Counted from the stretch's first letter, positions 1 to 8,574 are shown. The stretch: 49,198 nt of DNA from Bacillota bacterium (GCA_023413555.1 JAEZPG010000042.1:1-49198), one strand, 5' to 3'. Made by a program: numbers and translations. Notes: generated by a model not told the origin, from the letters alone.

Positions 1-1
1 T

Positions 2-1618
2 TTTGGTGGTTATACTGCACTTGAGAAGATTACCTTTGAGGGCGATGTTGATTTAACCGCAGGCGGTATATTTGGCGGTAGTACGGGATTAAAAACACTT
101 ATTTTTAAAGGTGAAAGCAAAATTTCAAACGGTGCTTTTAATGGTTCCAGTAATCTTGAATCCATAAGCTTCGGTGGAAAAACAGATGTTAGTAATGGAG
201 TATTCTCAGGCAATTCTAAACTAAAAGAATTAACCTTCCCAACGGGTTCAATTTTTAACGCTGGCGTTTTTGGTGGTTTTACTGCACTTGAAAAGATTAC
301 CTTTGAGGGCGATGTTGATTTAGCGGCAGGAGGTATATTTCAAGGCACTTCTGGGTTGAAAACACTTATTTTTAAAGGCGAAAGCAAAATTTCAAATAGT
401 GCATTCAGTGGTTCCAGTAATCTTGAATCCATCAGCTTTGGCGGAAAAACAGATATTCGTAATGGAGTGTTCTACGGTAATTCAAAACTGAAAGAACTAA
501 TATTTCCAACAGGTTCAACCTTTGGTTATAGCATTTTTATGGAGAATCCGGCACTTGAAAAGGTTACTTTTGAAGGCGATGTTGATTTAACTGCAGGCGG
601 TGTATTTCAAGGAAATATCGGATTGAAAACACTCATATTTAATGGCGAAAGCAGACTTGCAAACAGTAGTTTCCAGAATGCTGTTAATTTGAAAGAAATA
701 TATTTCGCAAAGAAAACTGAGCTTGGTTCAGGTGCATTTAGTAATATTGGCACGGAGCTTGCTGATAAAACAGATGTTATCGTGCTTCCGGATGGAAGTA
801 CGGTGGGCACAAGTGCTTTTTATGAATCTAATTTGTCAGGAGTTGAATTTAAAGCACTAGTACCTCAAACATTTAATAGAGATGTTTTATCGAAGTGTAA
901 GGACGGTGCAGTTATTTATGTTCCGTGTGTTTCTACGCAAGCTTATACGACTGCTCTCAATGAAGGTCAGTATCCTGCTAATCCTCAGAACTTTGCAATC
1001 AAAGGAGTACATACAATAGATACCAAAAAATATGTATCTGATATAAATAATCATTGGAATAAGTGTAGCAATTGTGATGAACATTTTAACAAAGCAACGC
1101 ATGCTGCAGGCGATTGGATTACAGATATTCCAGCAACGCAGACAGCGAACGGAACGAAGCACAAAGAATGTATCGTTTGTCAATATAAGATGGAAACAGG
1201 TATCATTCCTGCAACGGGTAGTTCCAGTGAACATACCCATAAGTACAGTAATTGGAGTTTCAATTCCGAAAAACACTGGAAAGAATGTTCTTGTGGTGAT
1301 AAAACTGAACTAACCACACATAGCTTCGAATGGATAATAGATAAGGAAGCAACAAATACAACAGTGGGTAAAAAACATGAGGAATGCACGGTTTGTGGTT
1401 ATAAGAAAGCTGCGGTTGAGATTCCGGCAATTGGAAATACAGATGACACGATCAATTCACCAAAACCGGGAGAAAACAATTCTGACGCAGGAGAGACAAA
1501 CAGTCCGCGGACCGGAGATAACAGCAATATGTTCCTTTGGTTCGTCCTGCTCTTCATCAGCGGAGGTGCAGCCATTGGTACAACAGTTGTAAACAAAAAG
1601 AAAAAGTACCACAGATAA
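2..1618 (+). CDS. BspA-like leucine-rich-repeat surface protein, 5' truncated by the window
   Basis: The frame is open from base 2, so the start lies before the window; 538 residues are visible. The first part is LRR_5 (BspA/TpLRR) repeats of about 22 residues with phrases such as LKTLIF and LEKITFEG, arranged in a higher-order 89-residue unit. After the repeats come two related modules (about 1000-1240 and 1240-1430) with W..C..C and H.EC.VC patterns ending in IPA, a kind common in clostridial surface proteins. The C-terminus has SPRTGD (an LPXTG-like sorting motif), a hydrophobic segment and KKKKYHR, so a sortase should anchor it to the wall. Such proteins are usually adhesins or binding proteins; the ligand cannot be told. 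The ATG at 356 is internal to the repeats and is not the start. Confidence 0.9.
   Translation, partial: FGGYTALEKITFEGDVDLTAGGIFGGSTGLKTLIFKGESKISNGAFNGSSNLESISFGGKTDVSNGVFSGNSKLKELTFPTGSIFNAGVFGGFTALEKITFEGDVDLAAGGIFQGTSGLKTLIFKGESKISNSAFSGSSNLESISFGGKTDIRNGVFYGNSKLKELIFPTGSTFGYSIFMENPALEKVTFEGDVDLTAGGVFQGNIGLKTLIFNGESRLANSSFQNAVNLKEIYFAKKTELGSGAFSNIGTELADKTDVIVLPDGSTVGTSAFYESNLSGVEFKALVPQTFNRDVLSKCKDGAVIYVPCVSTQAYTTALNEGQYPANPQNFAIKGVHTIDTKKYVSDINNHWNKCSNCDEHFNKATHAAGDWITDIPATQTANGTKHKECIVCQYKMETGIIPATGSSSEHTHKYSNWSFNSEKHWKECSCGDKTELTTHSFEWIIDKEATNTTVGKKHEECTVCGYKKAAVEIPAIGNTDDTINSPKPGENNSDAGETNSPRTGDNSNMFLWFVLLFISGGAAIGTTVVNKKKKYHR
4..630 (+). repeat. 267-bp tandem coding repeat in the LRR gene
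   Basis: The phrase GCACTTGA.AAG recurs at 17, 284 and 551, exactly 267 bp (89 codons) apart, and the sequence between copies is closely similar, including the GGCGATGTTGATTTA stretch. Two full units and part of a third are visible and the array continues upstream of the window. Each unit corresponds to about four LRRs. Such near-identical units can change copy number by recombination. Confidence 0.85.
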
Positions 1619-1638
1619 CAGAAGACAATAATTCGGCT

Positions 1639-1675
1639 ACTCCTCTCTGACTTAAAGGTTGAGGGGAGTATTCTC
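1639..1675 (+). terminator. Rho-independent-like terminator of the LRR gene
   Basis: Stem ACTCCTCTC (1639-1647) pairs with GAGGGGAGT (1661-1669) with one G-U pair, 20 bp after the stop codon, followed by the T-rich ATTCTCTTG. The T-tract is weak. Confidence 0.5.
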
Positions 1676-1696
1676 TTGTCTGGTTTCCGAGTAAGA

Positions 1697-2147
1697 CAAA
1701 AGCGTCGTAGAAATACGGCGCTTTTAGTTACCCGGAAGCGACAAACAAGAGTACAGCACGGAGAGGTTTTGGGTGTTTCTGCGTTTGGGATCAAATCTAC
1801 AAATAGGCAACATACCCTGGCTAGTAGTGAAGAATATAAGCTCCGTAGATGTAGAGTGAAACATCCATTTGACACAGTAAAAAGAATCGACTTCTATGTT
1901 TATCGCTTATAATCTTAAGCGATTATTAAGTATGTATTCTGCTTAAGTATTATCTGATAAATTTAAAAGAATGGCTGTATAATGATTGCCATTCTCTGTA
2001 TTTAAAGTAATTTTACACTTATTTAATTGTAGCAACAAGAAAAATACCATACATCAAACTGCTAATCTCTATTTGTTAGGCAGTCTGATGTACGGTTCAA
2101 CGGGAGGGAGATAATTCTCTGCAATTATTTCTCTACCCTCTTGTTAG
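1697..2147 (+). ncRNA. Candidate structured RNA or group II intron remnant
   Basis: A 450-bp stretch without a convincing gene carries a row of inverted repeats: AAAAGCGTCGTA-GAAA-TACGGCGCTTTT (1698-1725, a tetraloop stem of 12), GATGT/ACATC (1848-1865), CTTAAGC/GCTTAAG (1914-1947), AGAATGGC/GCCATTCT (1968-1995), a long imperfect stem ACATCA.ACTGC-TAA / TTAG.CAGT.TGATGT (2051-2091), and an imperfect stem with AGGGAGA..TAATT opposite AATTA..TCTACCCT (about 2105-2142). The last two, joined by TACGGTTCAACGGG, resemble domains V and VI of a group II intron, including an unpaired A just before CCCT. The usual GAGCCG 5' side of domain V is not present and no reverse transcriptase is encoded. The call is tentative. 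Confidence 0.35.
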
Positions 2148-2158
2148 TATATCAGTAT

Positions 2159-3193
2159 TCATTTCTTAGCGTTATTGTGATACGGTGCTGTACTATTCCT
2201 TACAATTAGTTCGGTACTAATCAGCATTTTTGTTACAGATGAAGAGGGGAACTTGATTCTATCTAATAACAGTCTGACAGCCCAGATTCCTATATCCGAA
2301 CATGGAACTTTAATTGTTGTAAGAGGAGGATCAGATATAGAGGAATAAGGTATACTATCAAATCCAATAATTGAGATGTCCTCTGGAAAACGATAACCGA
2401 ATTCCTTTAAAGCCTTCATGGTACCTAGCGCGATGCTGTCGTTATTGGCAACGAGAGCTGACGGAAATGTCCTTCCATTTATAAGCATTTCTTTGATAGA
2501 TGTATAAGCACCTTCGGGGGTAGGTGCAACATAATAGATATTAGAGTCATCTACCTGAAGTCCGTGTTCTGCACATGCATTATAAAAAGATTTAAAGCGT
2601 AGTAAACAATTGTTAGCTGGCATGTTATTTGCTAAAAATCCAATGGATGTATGCCCTAGATTAATGAGATGATTTACTGAAGAATAAATAGCTTCCTCAT
2701 TGTTCATAGTTATGCAATTATATTGTAGCATTGGCATAGGATTATCTATAATAACCGCAGGAATATTGATATCTGATAGCAAGTCTATTGCGGTGCTATT
2801 GTTAAGTTCAGTTCCTAATATCAGCAAACCATCAGTAGGGTTACTCAGTATTAGATCCTTAATTTCACTAATTTTATTCACATCACAGGTTGCTATAAGA
2901 AGTGTGTAATCTTTTTTACGGCATTCTTTCTCAACGGCATCCATGATTGCTGAGATAAAACCGAAGTTCCCATCTACAAGTTTTGCGTGGCTTTTTAACT
3001 TCAAAAAGCGAATGGTTTTATATTGTGGTTTGTTGGTGGCAATGGTAGAAGGGTCGACTGTATATCCGTTCTCGACAAGAAGCTTCATAATTTCTTCTCT
3101 TTTTTCTCGCCCAACACCACTTTTTTGTTTGAGTACAAGAGATACTGCTGATGGCGATACCCCTGCTAATTCTGCAATTTCTTTTAGTTTCAT
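2159..3193 (-). CDS. LacI family transcriptional regulator of the pentose locus
   Basis: A 344-residue protein, the usual LacI length. Residues 2-21 form the LacI helix-turn-helix (KEIAELAGVSPSAVSLVL) with the hinge following. About 60-340 is a periplasmic-binding-protein-like sensor domain with the conserved IIGFDSIPYSSISDPPLTT region near residues 275-297. The start has a GGAG site 6 bases upstream. It lies next to the leftward pentose-phosphate genes, so it is the natural candidate to bind the TTTAGTA palindromes between 6545 and 6771 and to sense a pentose or pentose phosphate; that link is inferred from position only. Confidence 0.9.
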   Translation of the reverse strand: MKLKEIAELAGVSPSAVSLVLKQKSGVGREKREEIMKLLVENGYTVDPSTIATNKPQYKTIRFLKLKSHAKLVDGNFGFISAIMDAVEKECRKKDYTLLIATCDVNKISEIKDLILSNPTDGLLILGTELNNSTAIDLLSDINIPAVIIDNPMPMLQYNCITMNNEEAIYSSVNHLINLGHTSIGFLANNMPANNCLLRFKSFYNACAEHGLQVDDSNIYYVAPTPEGAYTSIKEMLINGRTFPSALVANNDSIALGTMKALKEFGYRFPEDISIIGFDSIPYSSISDPPLTTIKVPCSDIGIWAVRLLLDRIKFPSSSVTKMLISTELIVRNSTAPYHNNAKK

Positions 3194-3379
3194 AATTTAC
3201 TCCATAACACAACTCAATAGTTTTTGATGAAAGTAATAGAATATATGAATTGGATATATTCTATATAGGCTGTTATACGTGGTCCATAACTCTAGCTTTC
3301 AACAAAGTTTAGATCTTTTGTCTGGCTCTATAGATTAACAGAAGCGTTTATAACATGCCATAAGGGATATAATGTTGTC

Positions 3380-3393
3380 TAGTCAATTGACTA
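3380..3393. promoter_or_regulatory. 14-bp perfect palindrome upstream of lacI
   Basis: TAGTCAATTGACTA lies in the 350-bp gap between the LacI gene and the epimerase gene, both on the minus strand. It could be an operator controlling lacI. Apart from this palindrome and some TTTTAGTATT / TTACTAG half-site-like words at 3408-3440, I see no gene or clear promoter in 3194-3543. Confidence 0.3.
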
Positions 3394-3543
3394 CGAAACA
3401 ATACTTACTAGTGTTCTAATAACTATTTTAGTATTTTTTTAATTAAAATCAATGTTTTTTAGAAAAATTCAGAATATTAATTGAAACATATCTATTTATA
3501 ATTTAAATCTAGCATATCATTTTACTGCAAAGTGATAATAGAA

Positions 3544-4236
3544 TTAACTTTGCCCATAGTATGCATTAGCCCCATGCTTACGTAAGAAATGTTTATCTAA
3601 AAGCTCTTGTTGCATAGATTCAATAGAGTTATTTAAAGCAAGGTTATGCCATGCCATAAAAGATACTTCTTCAAGAACTACGGCATTATGTACAGCATTT
3701 ACAGGACTGGATCCCCATGCAAATGGGCCATGGCTGTTAACAAGAACAGCTGGGATGTTATTTGGACTTATGTTTTTGTAGGTCTCGATTATAACAGAGC
3801 CGGTTTCTTTTTCATAGGAACCATTTATCTCTTTAGGGGTCATTTTTCGCGTACATGGAATCTCTCCATAGAAATAGTCTGCATGGGTTGTTCCAAGGGC
3901 TTTTACTCCGATGCCGGCTTGAGCCATAGTGGTAGCCCATCTGCTATGTGTATGAACGATACCTCCAATATGTGAGAAGGCTCTGTACAATTCAAGATGA
4001 GTAGGTGTGTCAGAGGAAGGTTTTAGATCACTGTCTAAAACTTCTCCGGTTTCAAGTGATACAACCACCATATTCTCAGGGCTTAGTTTATCATATTCGA
4101 CACCTGAAGGTTTAATTATCATAATATTATTCTCTCTGTCTACACCACTTACATTTCCCCAGGTAAAAGTTACTAGATTATATTTAGGTAATAACATATT
4201 CCCTTCATATACTTCTTGCTTTAGCTTTTCAAACAT
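3544..4236 (-). CDS. araD: L-ribulose-5-phosphate 4-epimerase
   Basis: Class II aldolase/epimerase family, 230 residues. It should convert L-ribulose-5-P to D-xylulose-5-P, the entry to the pentose phosphate pathway. Visible are the SSDTPTH motif with Asp76, the zinc histidines His95 and His97 in VHTHS, Asp120 in THADYFYG, His172 in NSHGPFAWG and the C-terminal NAYYGQ tyrosine, all at or within two positions of the E. coli AraD numbering. The start at 4236 (MFEKLKQ) is preferred: GGGGAG ends just before the earlier ATG at 4242 but lies 7 bases before this one, and the protein then aligns with AraD from its first residue. UlaF or SgbE are equivalent names. Last gene of the leftward operon, 15 bp after the isomerase gene. 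Confidence 0.95.
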   Translation of the reverse strand: MFEKLKQEVYEGNMLLPKYNLVTFTWGNVSGVDRENNIMIIKPSGVEYDKLSPENMVVVSLETGEVLDSDLKPSSDTPTHLELYRAFSHIGGIVHTHSRWATTMAQAGIGVKALGTTHADYFYGEIPCTRKMTPKEINGSYEKETGSVIIETYKNISPNNIPAVLVNSHGPFAWGSSPVNAVHNAVVLEEVSFMAWHNLALNNSIESMQQELLDKHFLRKHGANAYYGQS

Positions 4237-4251
4237 ATCCATCTCCCCTTC

Positions 4252-4899
4252 TTATTTACTATCTTTAATTATCTCTCTAATTGCTTCTGATATCTTAGGG
4301 TCTTTAGCATTTGCAAAGAATAACTCTTCGAAATGTTCTAATTGAAATGTTGTTTTTAATAGCTCATGGTCTAGGTTCTTTAGTATATCCTCGAAACTAG
4401 CATGTGTAACAGTTTTGGTAGTATCTAGCAGGGACTTGTAATACTGCTGTACCTGCTTCTGTTCTGGTGGATATCCTTGGCCAGGGGTATTGCTAAAGAG
4501 GCTCACAATGGTATTCTTTAGATTAAGCTCGCTGGCCCAACCAAATCCTTTAGCAAATGCCAAAGAGACAGCATTACCGTTGTTAATCTGAGAAAATAGG
4601 TGTGCATCTACCGGATCTGCAATAAACCCACATTGAACTCCAGGATAGGAATTGCAGGATATTAATATCCCTTGTCCAGTTCCGCATCCGGTAATTACAA
4701 AATCAGCGGCCTTAGAATTCAGCAAGGTAGCAGCTAACAACCCTACGTTCACATACGATATAGCGTGTGCATTTTCAAAGGAATACATGCCATAATTAAA
4801 TACCTGGTGTCCTAATGGATTTAGTGCATCACATAAAATAGAGTAGAGTAAGTCATTTTTAGATGCCTGACTGGATTCGTTAATTAGAGCTATTTTCAT
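4252..4899 (-). CDS. RpiB/LacA/LacB family sugar-phosphate isomerase
   Basis: A 215-residue member of the RpiB/LacAB fold. The N-terminal KIALINESSQASKND region and the GCGTGQGI phosphate/ring-opening loop (residues about 72-79) with the downstream DPVDAHLFSQINNGNAVSLA stretch are typical of the longer clostridial subfamily, which has a C-terminal extension compared with the 150-residue RpiB. The usual activity is aldose-ketose isomerisation of a pentose or hexose phosphate; the substrate is not evident. It sits between the FGGY kinase and AraD with an AGGAGG site, so it belongs to the same pentose route, perhaps interconverting pentose phosphates, but the core pathway can be drawn without it. 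Confidence 0.8.
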   Translation of the reverse strand: MKIALINESSQASKNDLLYSILCDALNPLGHQVFNYGMYSFENAHAISYVNVGLLAATLLNSKAADFVITGCGTGQGILISCNSYPGVQCGFIADPVDAHLFSQINNGNAVSLAFAKGFGWASELNLKNTIVSLFSNTPGQGYPPEQKQVQQYYKSLLDTTKTVTHASFEDILKNLDHELLKTTFQLEHFEELFFANAKDPKISEAIREIIKDSK

Positions 4900-4910
4900 T
4901 GGTGGCCCTC

Positions 4911-6452
4911 CTATTCTTTTTTAGCAGATAGATTAGTTATATTAGTTATATCATTCCATAAGGAATCAAGCTTTTCGATGGCTTTTAAATATATTGCATA
5001 CTTATTTTTATATATGCTGATATTTTCAGGATTTGGATAATATACCTCGGATACATTTGCCATATCCGTTATTGCCTCTTGTATGGTGTTCTTATCACCA
5101 CATGCAACAGCTCCGCAGATTGCACAACCTAAAGCTCCGGTTTCTGCTGCCGAGATTACTTCGATAGGGAATTGCATGATATCAGCAAACATCTGTAGCC
5201 ATACTTTTGAATTCACAACTCCGCCTGATAAGCGAATGGTTTTTGGTGGACTATTTCTCCGGGTTTTTAGTAATTTATCTAAGTGGTACTTGTGAGAGAA
5301 GCATACACCTTCATAGACTGAGCGTAAAAGGTAATCACGCTTGTGATATTTGGATATTCCGATAAAGCATCCTTTTGCATTTGGATGAGCATTACTACCC
5401 AGAATAAAAGGAAGAAATATAGGGGAGAAAATATTAGTATCTATATTGGATATACATTTATTTATATATTCATAAACATCTTTTTTATTTTTTTCAATAA
5501 ACAATTCAGGAAATAGATTTTTTAGTATCCAGTCCATATTACCTGCTGATGTTGGACTGCATTCTTCTATTAAGTAATATTCAGGAATAGCAAATAGTGA
5601 ATTCATCCATGCTGTTCCATCTAGAATTGGCTTCGGACTTAGATATTCGTTAATACTCCATGTTCCAGCAATCATGCAAATATTTGTAGGATCCGTAAGG
5701 CCCACGGCTAACCCGCATGCATTAATATCAAATAGACCACCAGCAACAGGAATACCTTCTGGCAATCCTGTAAGTGCAGATACTTCATTTGTTATGTAAC
5801 CACATATATCCGTTGCACATTTTAGTGGTGGAAGAGCATTATATAAGGATTCCAAACCAAATAATTTTAAGAGCTCAGTATCATATTGTTTAGTATGTAG
5901 GTTTAATAAATTAGAACCAGAGTAGTCTGAATACTCACCGAAGGCTTTGCCGGTCAGTTTGAATCTTATATAGTCCTTACATGAAAAAATCCATTTTATA
6001 TTATGTATAGCTTCGGGCTCATTATCTTGAAGCCATGCGAGAAGTGATACTGGCTGACAAGCCATAATATGTTGACAACTGATTTGAAATACCTTTTCAG
6101 CTACGCCGTTTTTTTCCCAAAGGATAGGATAGTTGTAGGCCCGATTATCGGTTGAACATATTCCTTTCCTAACAGGCTTATCGTCTTGTCCCCATAAATA
6201 TAGTCCCTTCCCATGACCACATACAGTAATACAACGTATATCATCTGGATTAACATTTGATACTCGTAAAAGTTCTTTAAGCACTTTGCAATTAGCTTCC
6301 CACATTTTATCCATATCTTGTTCAGCAAAGTCTGGGTGGACTGATTCTGTAATTGTATCAGTGGATGATACAGCTATATCCTGACCATATTCATTGAATA
6401 GACAGGCCTTTATTGTGGTTCCACCATTGTCGAGGCCAATATAATACTTCAT
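4911..6452 (-). CDS. FGGY carbohydrate kinase, L-xylulose kinase (LyxK)-like
   Basis: A 513-residue FGGY kinase. The N-terminal phosphate loop YIGLDNGGTTIKACLF, HGKGLYLWG, QPVSLLAWL, GGLFDINACG with catalytic Asp242, ECSPTSAGN and the FILGSNA / YEGVCFSHKYHLDKL stretches all follow E. coli LyxK (L-xylulose / 3-keto-L-gulonate kinase) more closely than RhaB or XylB as I recall these families. It should phosphorylate L-xylulose (or a close ketose) to the 5-phosphate. It is the first gene of the leftward operon with an AGGAGG site 7 bases before ATG and a good promoter just upstream. The 3- and 4-epimerases that would take L-xylulose-5-P onward are both encoded in this locus. Confidence 0.85.
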   Translation of the reverse strand: MKYYIGLDNGGTTIKACLFNEYGQDIAVSSTDTITESVHPDFAEQDMDKMWEANCKVLKELLRVSNVNPDDIRCITVCGHGKGLYLWGQDDKPVRKGICSTDNRAYNYPILWEKNGVAEKVFQISCQHIMACQPVSLLAWLQDNEPEAIHNIKWIFSCKDYIRFKLTGKAFGEYSDYSGSNLLNLHTKQYDTELLKLFGLESLYNALPPLKCATDICGYITNEVSALTGLPEGIPVAGGLFDINACGLAVGLTDPTNICMIAGTWSINEYLSPKPILDGTAWMNSLFAIPEYYLIEECSPTSAGNMDWILKNLFPELFIEKNKKDVYEYINKCISNIDTNIFSPIFLPFILGSNAHPNAKGCFIGISKYHKRDYLLRSVYEGVCFSHKYHLDKLLKTRRNSPPKTIRLSGGVVNSKVWLQMFADIMQFPIEVISAAETGALGCAICGAVACGDKNTIQEAITDMANVSEVYYPNPENISIYKNKYAIYLKAIEKLDSLWNDITNITNLSAKKE

Positions 6453-6499
6453 TATAAATCCTCCTTTAGTGAATTAATAAGTATTAAGTAGATATGAGT

Positions 6500-6528
6500 A
6501 TTATAAAGTATAAAGAACTAAAATTCAA
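6500..6528 (-). promoter_or_regulatory. Promoter of the leftward kinase-isomerase-epimerase operon
   Basis: On the minus strand TTGAAT (6523-6528) and TATAAT (6500-6505) are separated by 17 bp, about 50 bp before the kinase start codon. Confidence 0.65.
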
Positions 6529-6544
6529 TAAAAAATAATAAATT

Positions 6545-6574
6545 ATACTAAAATTATAGAAAATAATTTAGTAT
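6545..6574. promoter_or_regulatory. Operator candidate 1 of the pentose locus
   Basis: ATACTAAA (6545-6552) and TTTAGTAT (6567-6574) form inverted arms; the match extends inward as ATTAT/ATAAT with one extra A. It lies just upstream of the -35 box of the leftward promoter and shares the TTTAGTA half-site with the other palindromes. Confidence 0.5.
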
Positions 6575-6693
6575 GGAAAGATACAACAGAACAAATCATA
6601 TGGGATGAAATTTTTTATAATATTACAACCATATCACCACAGGAAACCAGAATAATACACGTATATTACAACATCAGTAAAACGGAAGCTAGA

Positions 6694-6707
6694 TTTACTT
6701 TAGTAAA
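6694..6707. promoter_or_regulatory. Operator candidate 2 of the pentose locus
   Basis: TTTACT-TT-AGTAAA is a perfect inverted repeat; a further TTTAGTA half-site follows at 6709-6715. It lies about 17 bp upstream of the rightward -35 box. Confidence 0.4.
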
Positions 6708-6723
6708 ATTTAGTATATTTGTG

Positions 6724-6752
6724 TTGACATATGGATTTAATTGTGCTAAATT
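6724..6752 (+). promoter_or_regulatory. Promoter of the rightward pentose operon
   Basis: TTGACA (6724-6729), 17-bp spacer, TAAATT (6747-6752), about 60 bp before the cupin start. The -35 is a perfect consensus. Confidence 0.7.
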
Positions 6753-6771
6753 TAGTAATAACATTACTAAA
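6751..6771. promoter_or_regulatory. Main operator candidate of the pentose locus
   Basis: TTTAGTAAT (6751-6759) and ATTACTAAA (6763-6771) are perfect 9-bp inverted arms around AAC. The site overlaps the -10 box and covers the expected transcription start, so a bound repressor would block the rightward promoter. The neighbouring LacI protein is the likely binder (inference). Confidence 0.65.
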
Positions 6772-6813
6772 ATGCTTGCTGCAATTAAATGTATTGTTTA
6801 GAAGGAGAGTGGA

Positions 6814-7167
6814 ATGAAAGTACAAAGAAAAGGTACAGGAGAGATATATACTCCATTTAATCATTTTGGCATGACAACTCAGGTTTTTTTTAATCCTGAT
6901 AATGGAAGTAAAAAAGCCAATGTTACTTTATCTACTGTAAAGGGTGGTGCTGGAAGCGTAGATGAGGTTCATGAGAATTCTGATCAGATACTTGTTGTCA
7001 TGACAGGAGAGGCGACAGTTATGTCAGAAGGTGTACTTGTAGATAAGTTATATGAAGGGGATGCCTTATTAATATCAGCTGGAGATATACATGCAGTTGT
7101 TAATAATTCTGAGGAAGACTGTTCCTATATCTGCATAACGGTGCCACCATTGAATAAAACACATTAA
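6814..7167 (+). CDS. Small cupin-domain protein
   Basis: A 117-residue single-domain cupin. Residues about 35-110 hold the two cupin motifs: G...VDEVHENSDQILVVMTGEATV, with His55 and Glu56, and the second motif around EGDALLISAGDIHAVVNN with His92. It may bind a metal and a sugar, acting as an isomerase/mutarotase or as a ligand-binding accessory protein; no specific function can be assigned. It is the first gene of the rightward pentose operon, with an AAGGAG site, and is followed after 20 bp by the flavin oxidoreductase gene. Confidence 0.8.
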   Translation: MKVQRKGTGEIYTPFNHFGMTTQVFFNPDNGSKKANVTLSTVKGGAGSVDEVHENSDQILVVMTGEATVMSEGVLVDKLYEGDALLISAGDIHAVVNNSEEDCSYICITVPPLNKTH

Positions 7168-7187
7168 TACAATTTAGGAGGAACAAG

Positions 7188-8555
7188 ATGAAGAAAGTTG
7201 TAAAACCGTATAAGTTTAGTAGCTTTGGAAGTGCATTAGATTTTCAAGAAGCACTTGCAAAGGATGGGATGAATTTTCCTGTATCCGAAGACTTATCTAT
7301 TTTAAGTGAGCCGATTACTTTGGCTAATGGTCATGTAATACCAAACAGATTAGTTATACAGCCATTGGAAGGCTTTGATGGTACGAAAGATGGTAATCCA
7401 TCAGATTTAATATTCCGTAGATATAAAAGATATGCAGAAGGTGGCGCAGGATTAATCTGGTATGAATCTATTACAGTAGGTGATGATGGTAGATGTAATC
7501 CTCTGCAGATGATTATTAAGGAAGAGACTGTTCCAGAAATTAAAAGGTTAGTATCAGAATCGAATGATGCTGCTATCGCTAAATTCGGTCGGAAACCATA
7601 CAACGTTCTTCAGCTTACACATTCTGGTCGAAGAAGTACTAATGAAAATTGGGAATCAATACCTCTTGCAGCTTGTACAAATCCGTATATGGATAGTCAT
7701 AATGCAATCGATGGTCAAACAGGAGAACTTATTGTTGCAACCGATGAAAAGATTGAAGAGATTATAGAAGGTTACATCCATGGCGCAGAACTAGCAGTTG
7801 AGTGTGGTTTTGATTCGGTAGACGTTAAAACATGTCATGAGTACATAATTAGAGAATTATTATCCGCATATACAAGACCTGGTAAATATGGCGGAAGTTT
7901 TGAAAATAGAACAAGAGCAGTAATGGATATTATTCATGGAATCAAGGAACGTTGCGGTGATAAGATTGATATCTGTATAAGATTAAATGCTTACGATTGT
8001 ATTCCATATCCATATGGTTGGGGTATGAAACAGGTAGAAGGTCTTATGGAACCAGATCCAACAGAAGTTATCAAGTTATGTAATATGCTTGTTGCAGAAG
8101 GCGTTGACCTGATTGATCTTACTACTATGATGCCACGTTATCAGCCAACTGGAGGAGGATGTTTAGTTGAGCATGAGGACGGAGACATTGAACCATATAA
8201 AGGTGTGTATGCACTACTTGAGATGACTAAACGAATCAAGGAGCAGGTTCCAGGAGGAATATTTGTTAGTACTGGTTTAACCTGGTTAGAGAACTTTGGT
8301 GCAGCTGTTGGTGCTGGTTGTATTAAAGAAGGCTGGTTTGATATGGCTGGATTTGGAAGACAAGCTTTTGCTTATCCTGATTTTGCTCAAGATATTATTG
8401 AAAAAAATAGAATGGTTCGTTCAAAATGCTGTATCACTTGTGATAAATGCTACGATTTGATTCAGAAAGGACACGTTCAAACTGGTTGCGTAATTCGTGA
8501 TCAAGAGGTGTATCTTCCATTGTATAGAAAACATGTTATGAAACTGGACGATTAA
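7188..8555 (+). CDS. NADH:flavin oxidoreductase, old yellow enzyme family
   Basis: A 455-residue TIM-barrel flavoprotein. The OYE pattern is clear: NRLVIQPLEGFDG near the N-terminus, NVLQLTHSGRRS, VDVKTCHEYIIRELLSAY, and the YGGSFENRTRAVMDII signature. It ends in a cysteine cluster CCITCDKCYDLI...GC (about residues 417-437), reminiscent of the Fe-S cluster cysteines of 2,4-dienoyl-CoA reductase-type OYEs, although the spacing is not the usual CxxCxxxC and the C-terminal FAD/NAD domain of that class is absent. Finding it in a pentose operon is unusual; it may act on an enone, keto-sugar or aglycone that accompanies the sugar. Substrate unknown. AGGAGG site 7 bases upstream. Confidence 0.9.
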   Translation: MKKVVKPYKFSSFGSALDFQEALAKDGMNFPVSEDLSILSEPITLANGHVIPNRLVIQPLEGFDGTKDGNPSDLIFRRYKRYAEGGAGLIWYESITVGDDGRCNPLQMIIKEETVPEIKRLVSESNDAAIAKFGRKPYNVLQLTHSGRRSTNENWESIPLAACTNPYMDSHNAIDGQTGELIVATDEKIEEIIEGYIHGAELAVECGFDSVDVKTCHEYIIRELLSAYTRPGKYGGSFENRTRAVMDIIHGIKERCGDKIDICIRLNAYDCIPYPYGWGMKQVEGLMEPDPTEVIKLCNMLVAEGVDLIDLTTMMPRYQPTGGGCLVEHEDGDIEPYKGVYALLEMTKRIKEQVPGGIFVSTGLTWLENFGAAVGAGCIKEGWFDMAGFGRQAFAYPDFAQDIIEKNRMVRSKCCITCDKCYDLIQKGHVQTGCVIRDQEVYLPLYRKHVMKLDD

Positions 8556-8574
8556 TTGGAAGAAAGGATACTAT

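Noticed and set aside
356..1618. LRR gene starting at ATG 356
   Set aside because: The same frame is open and repeat-encoding back to base 2, so this ATG is internal.
1399..1875. 158-codon minus-strand frame
   Set aside because: It is mostly antisense to the well-supported LRR gene and then to the hairpin region; no family resemblance.
1676..1912. 78-codon plus-strand frame after the LRR gene
   Set aside because: No ribosome site, basic odd composition, and it runs through several inverted repeats; better explained as part of a structured non-coding region.
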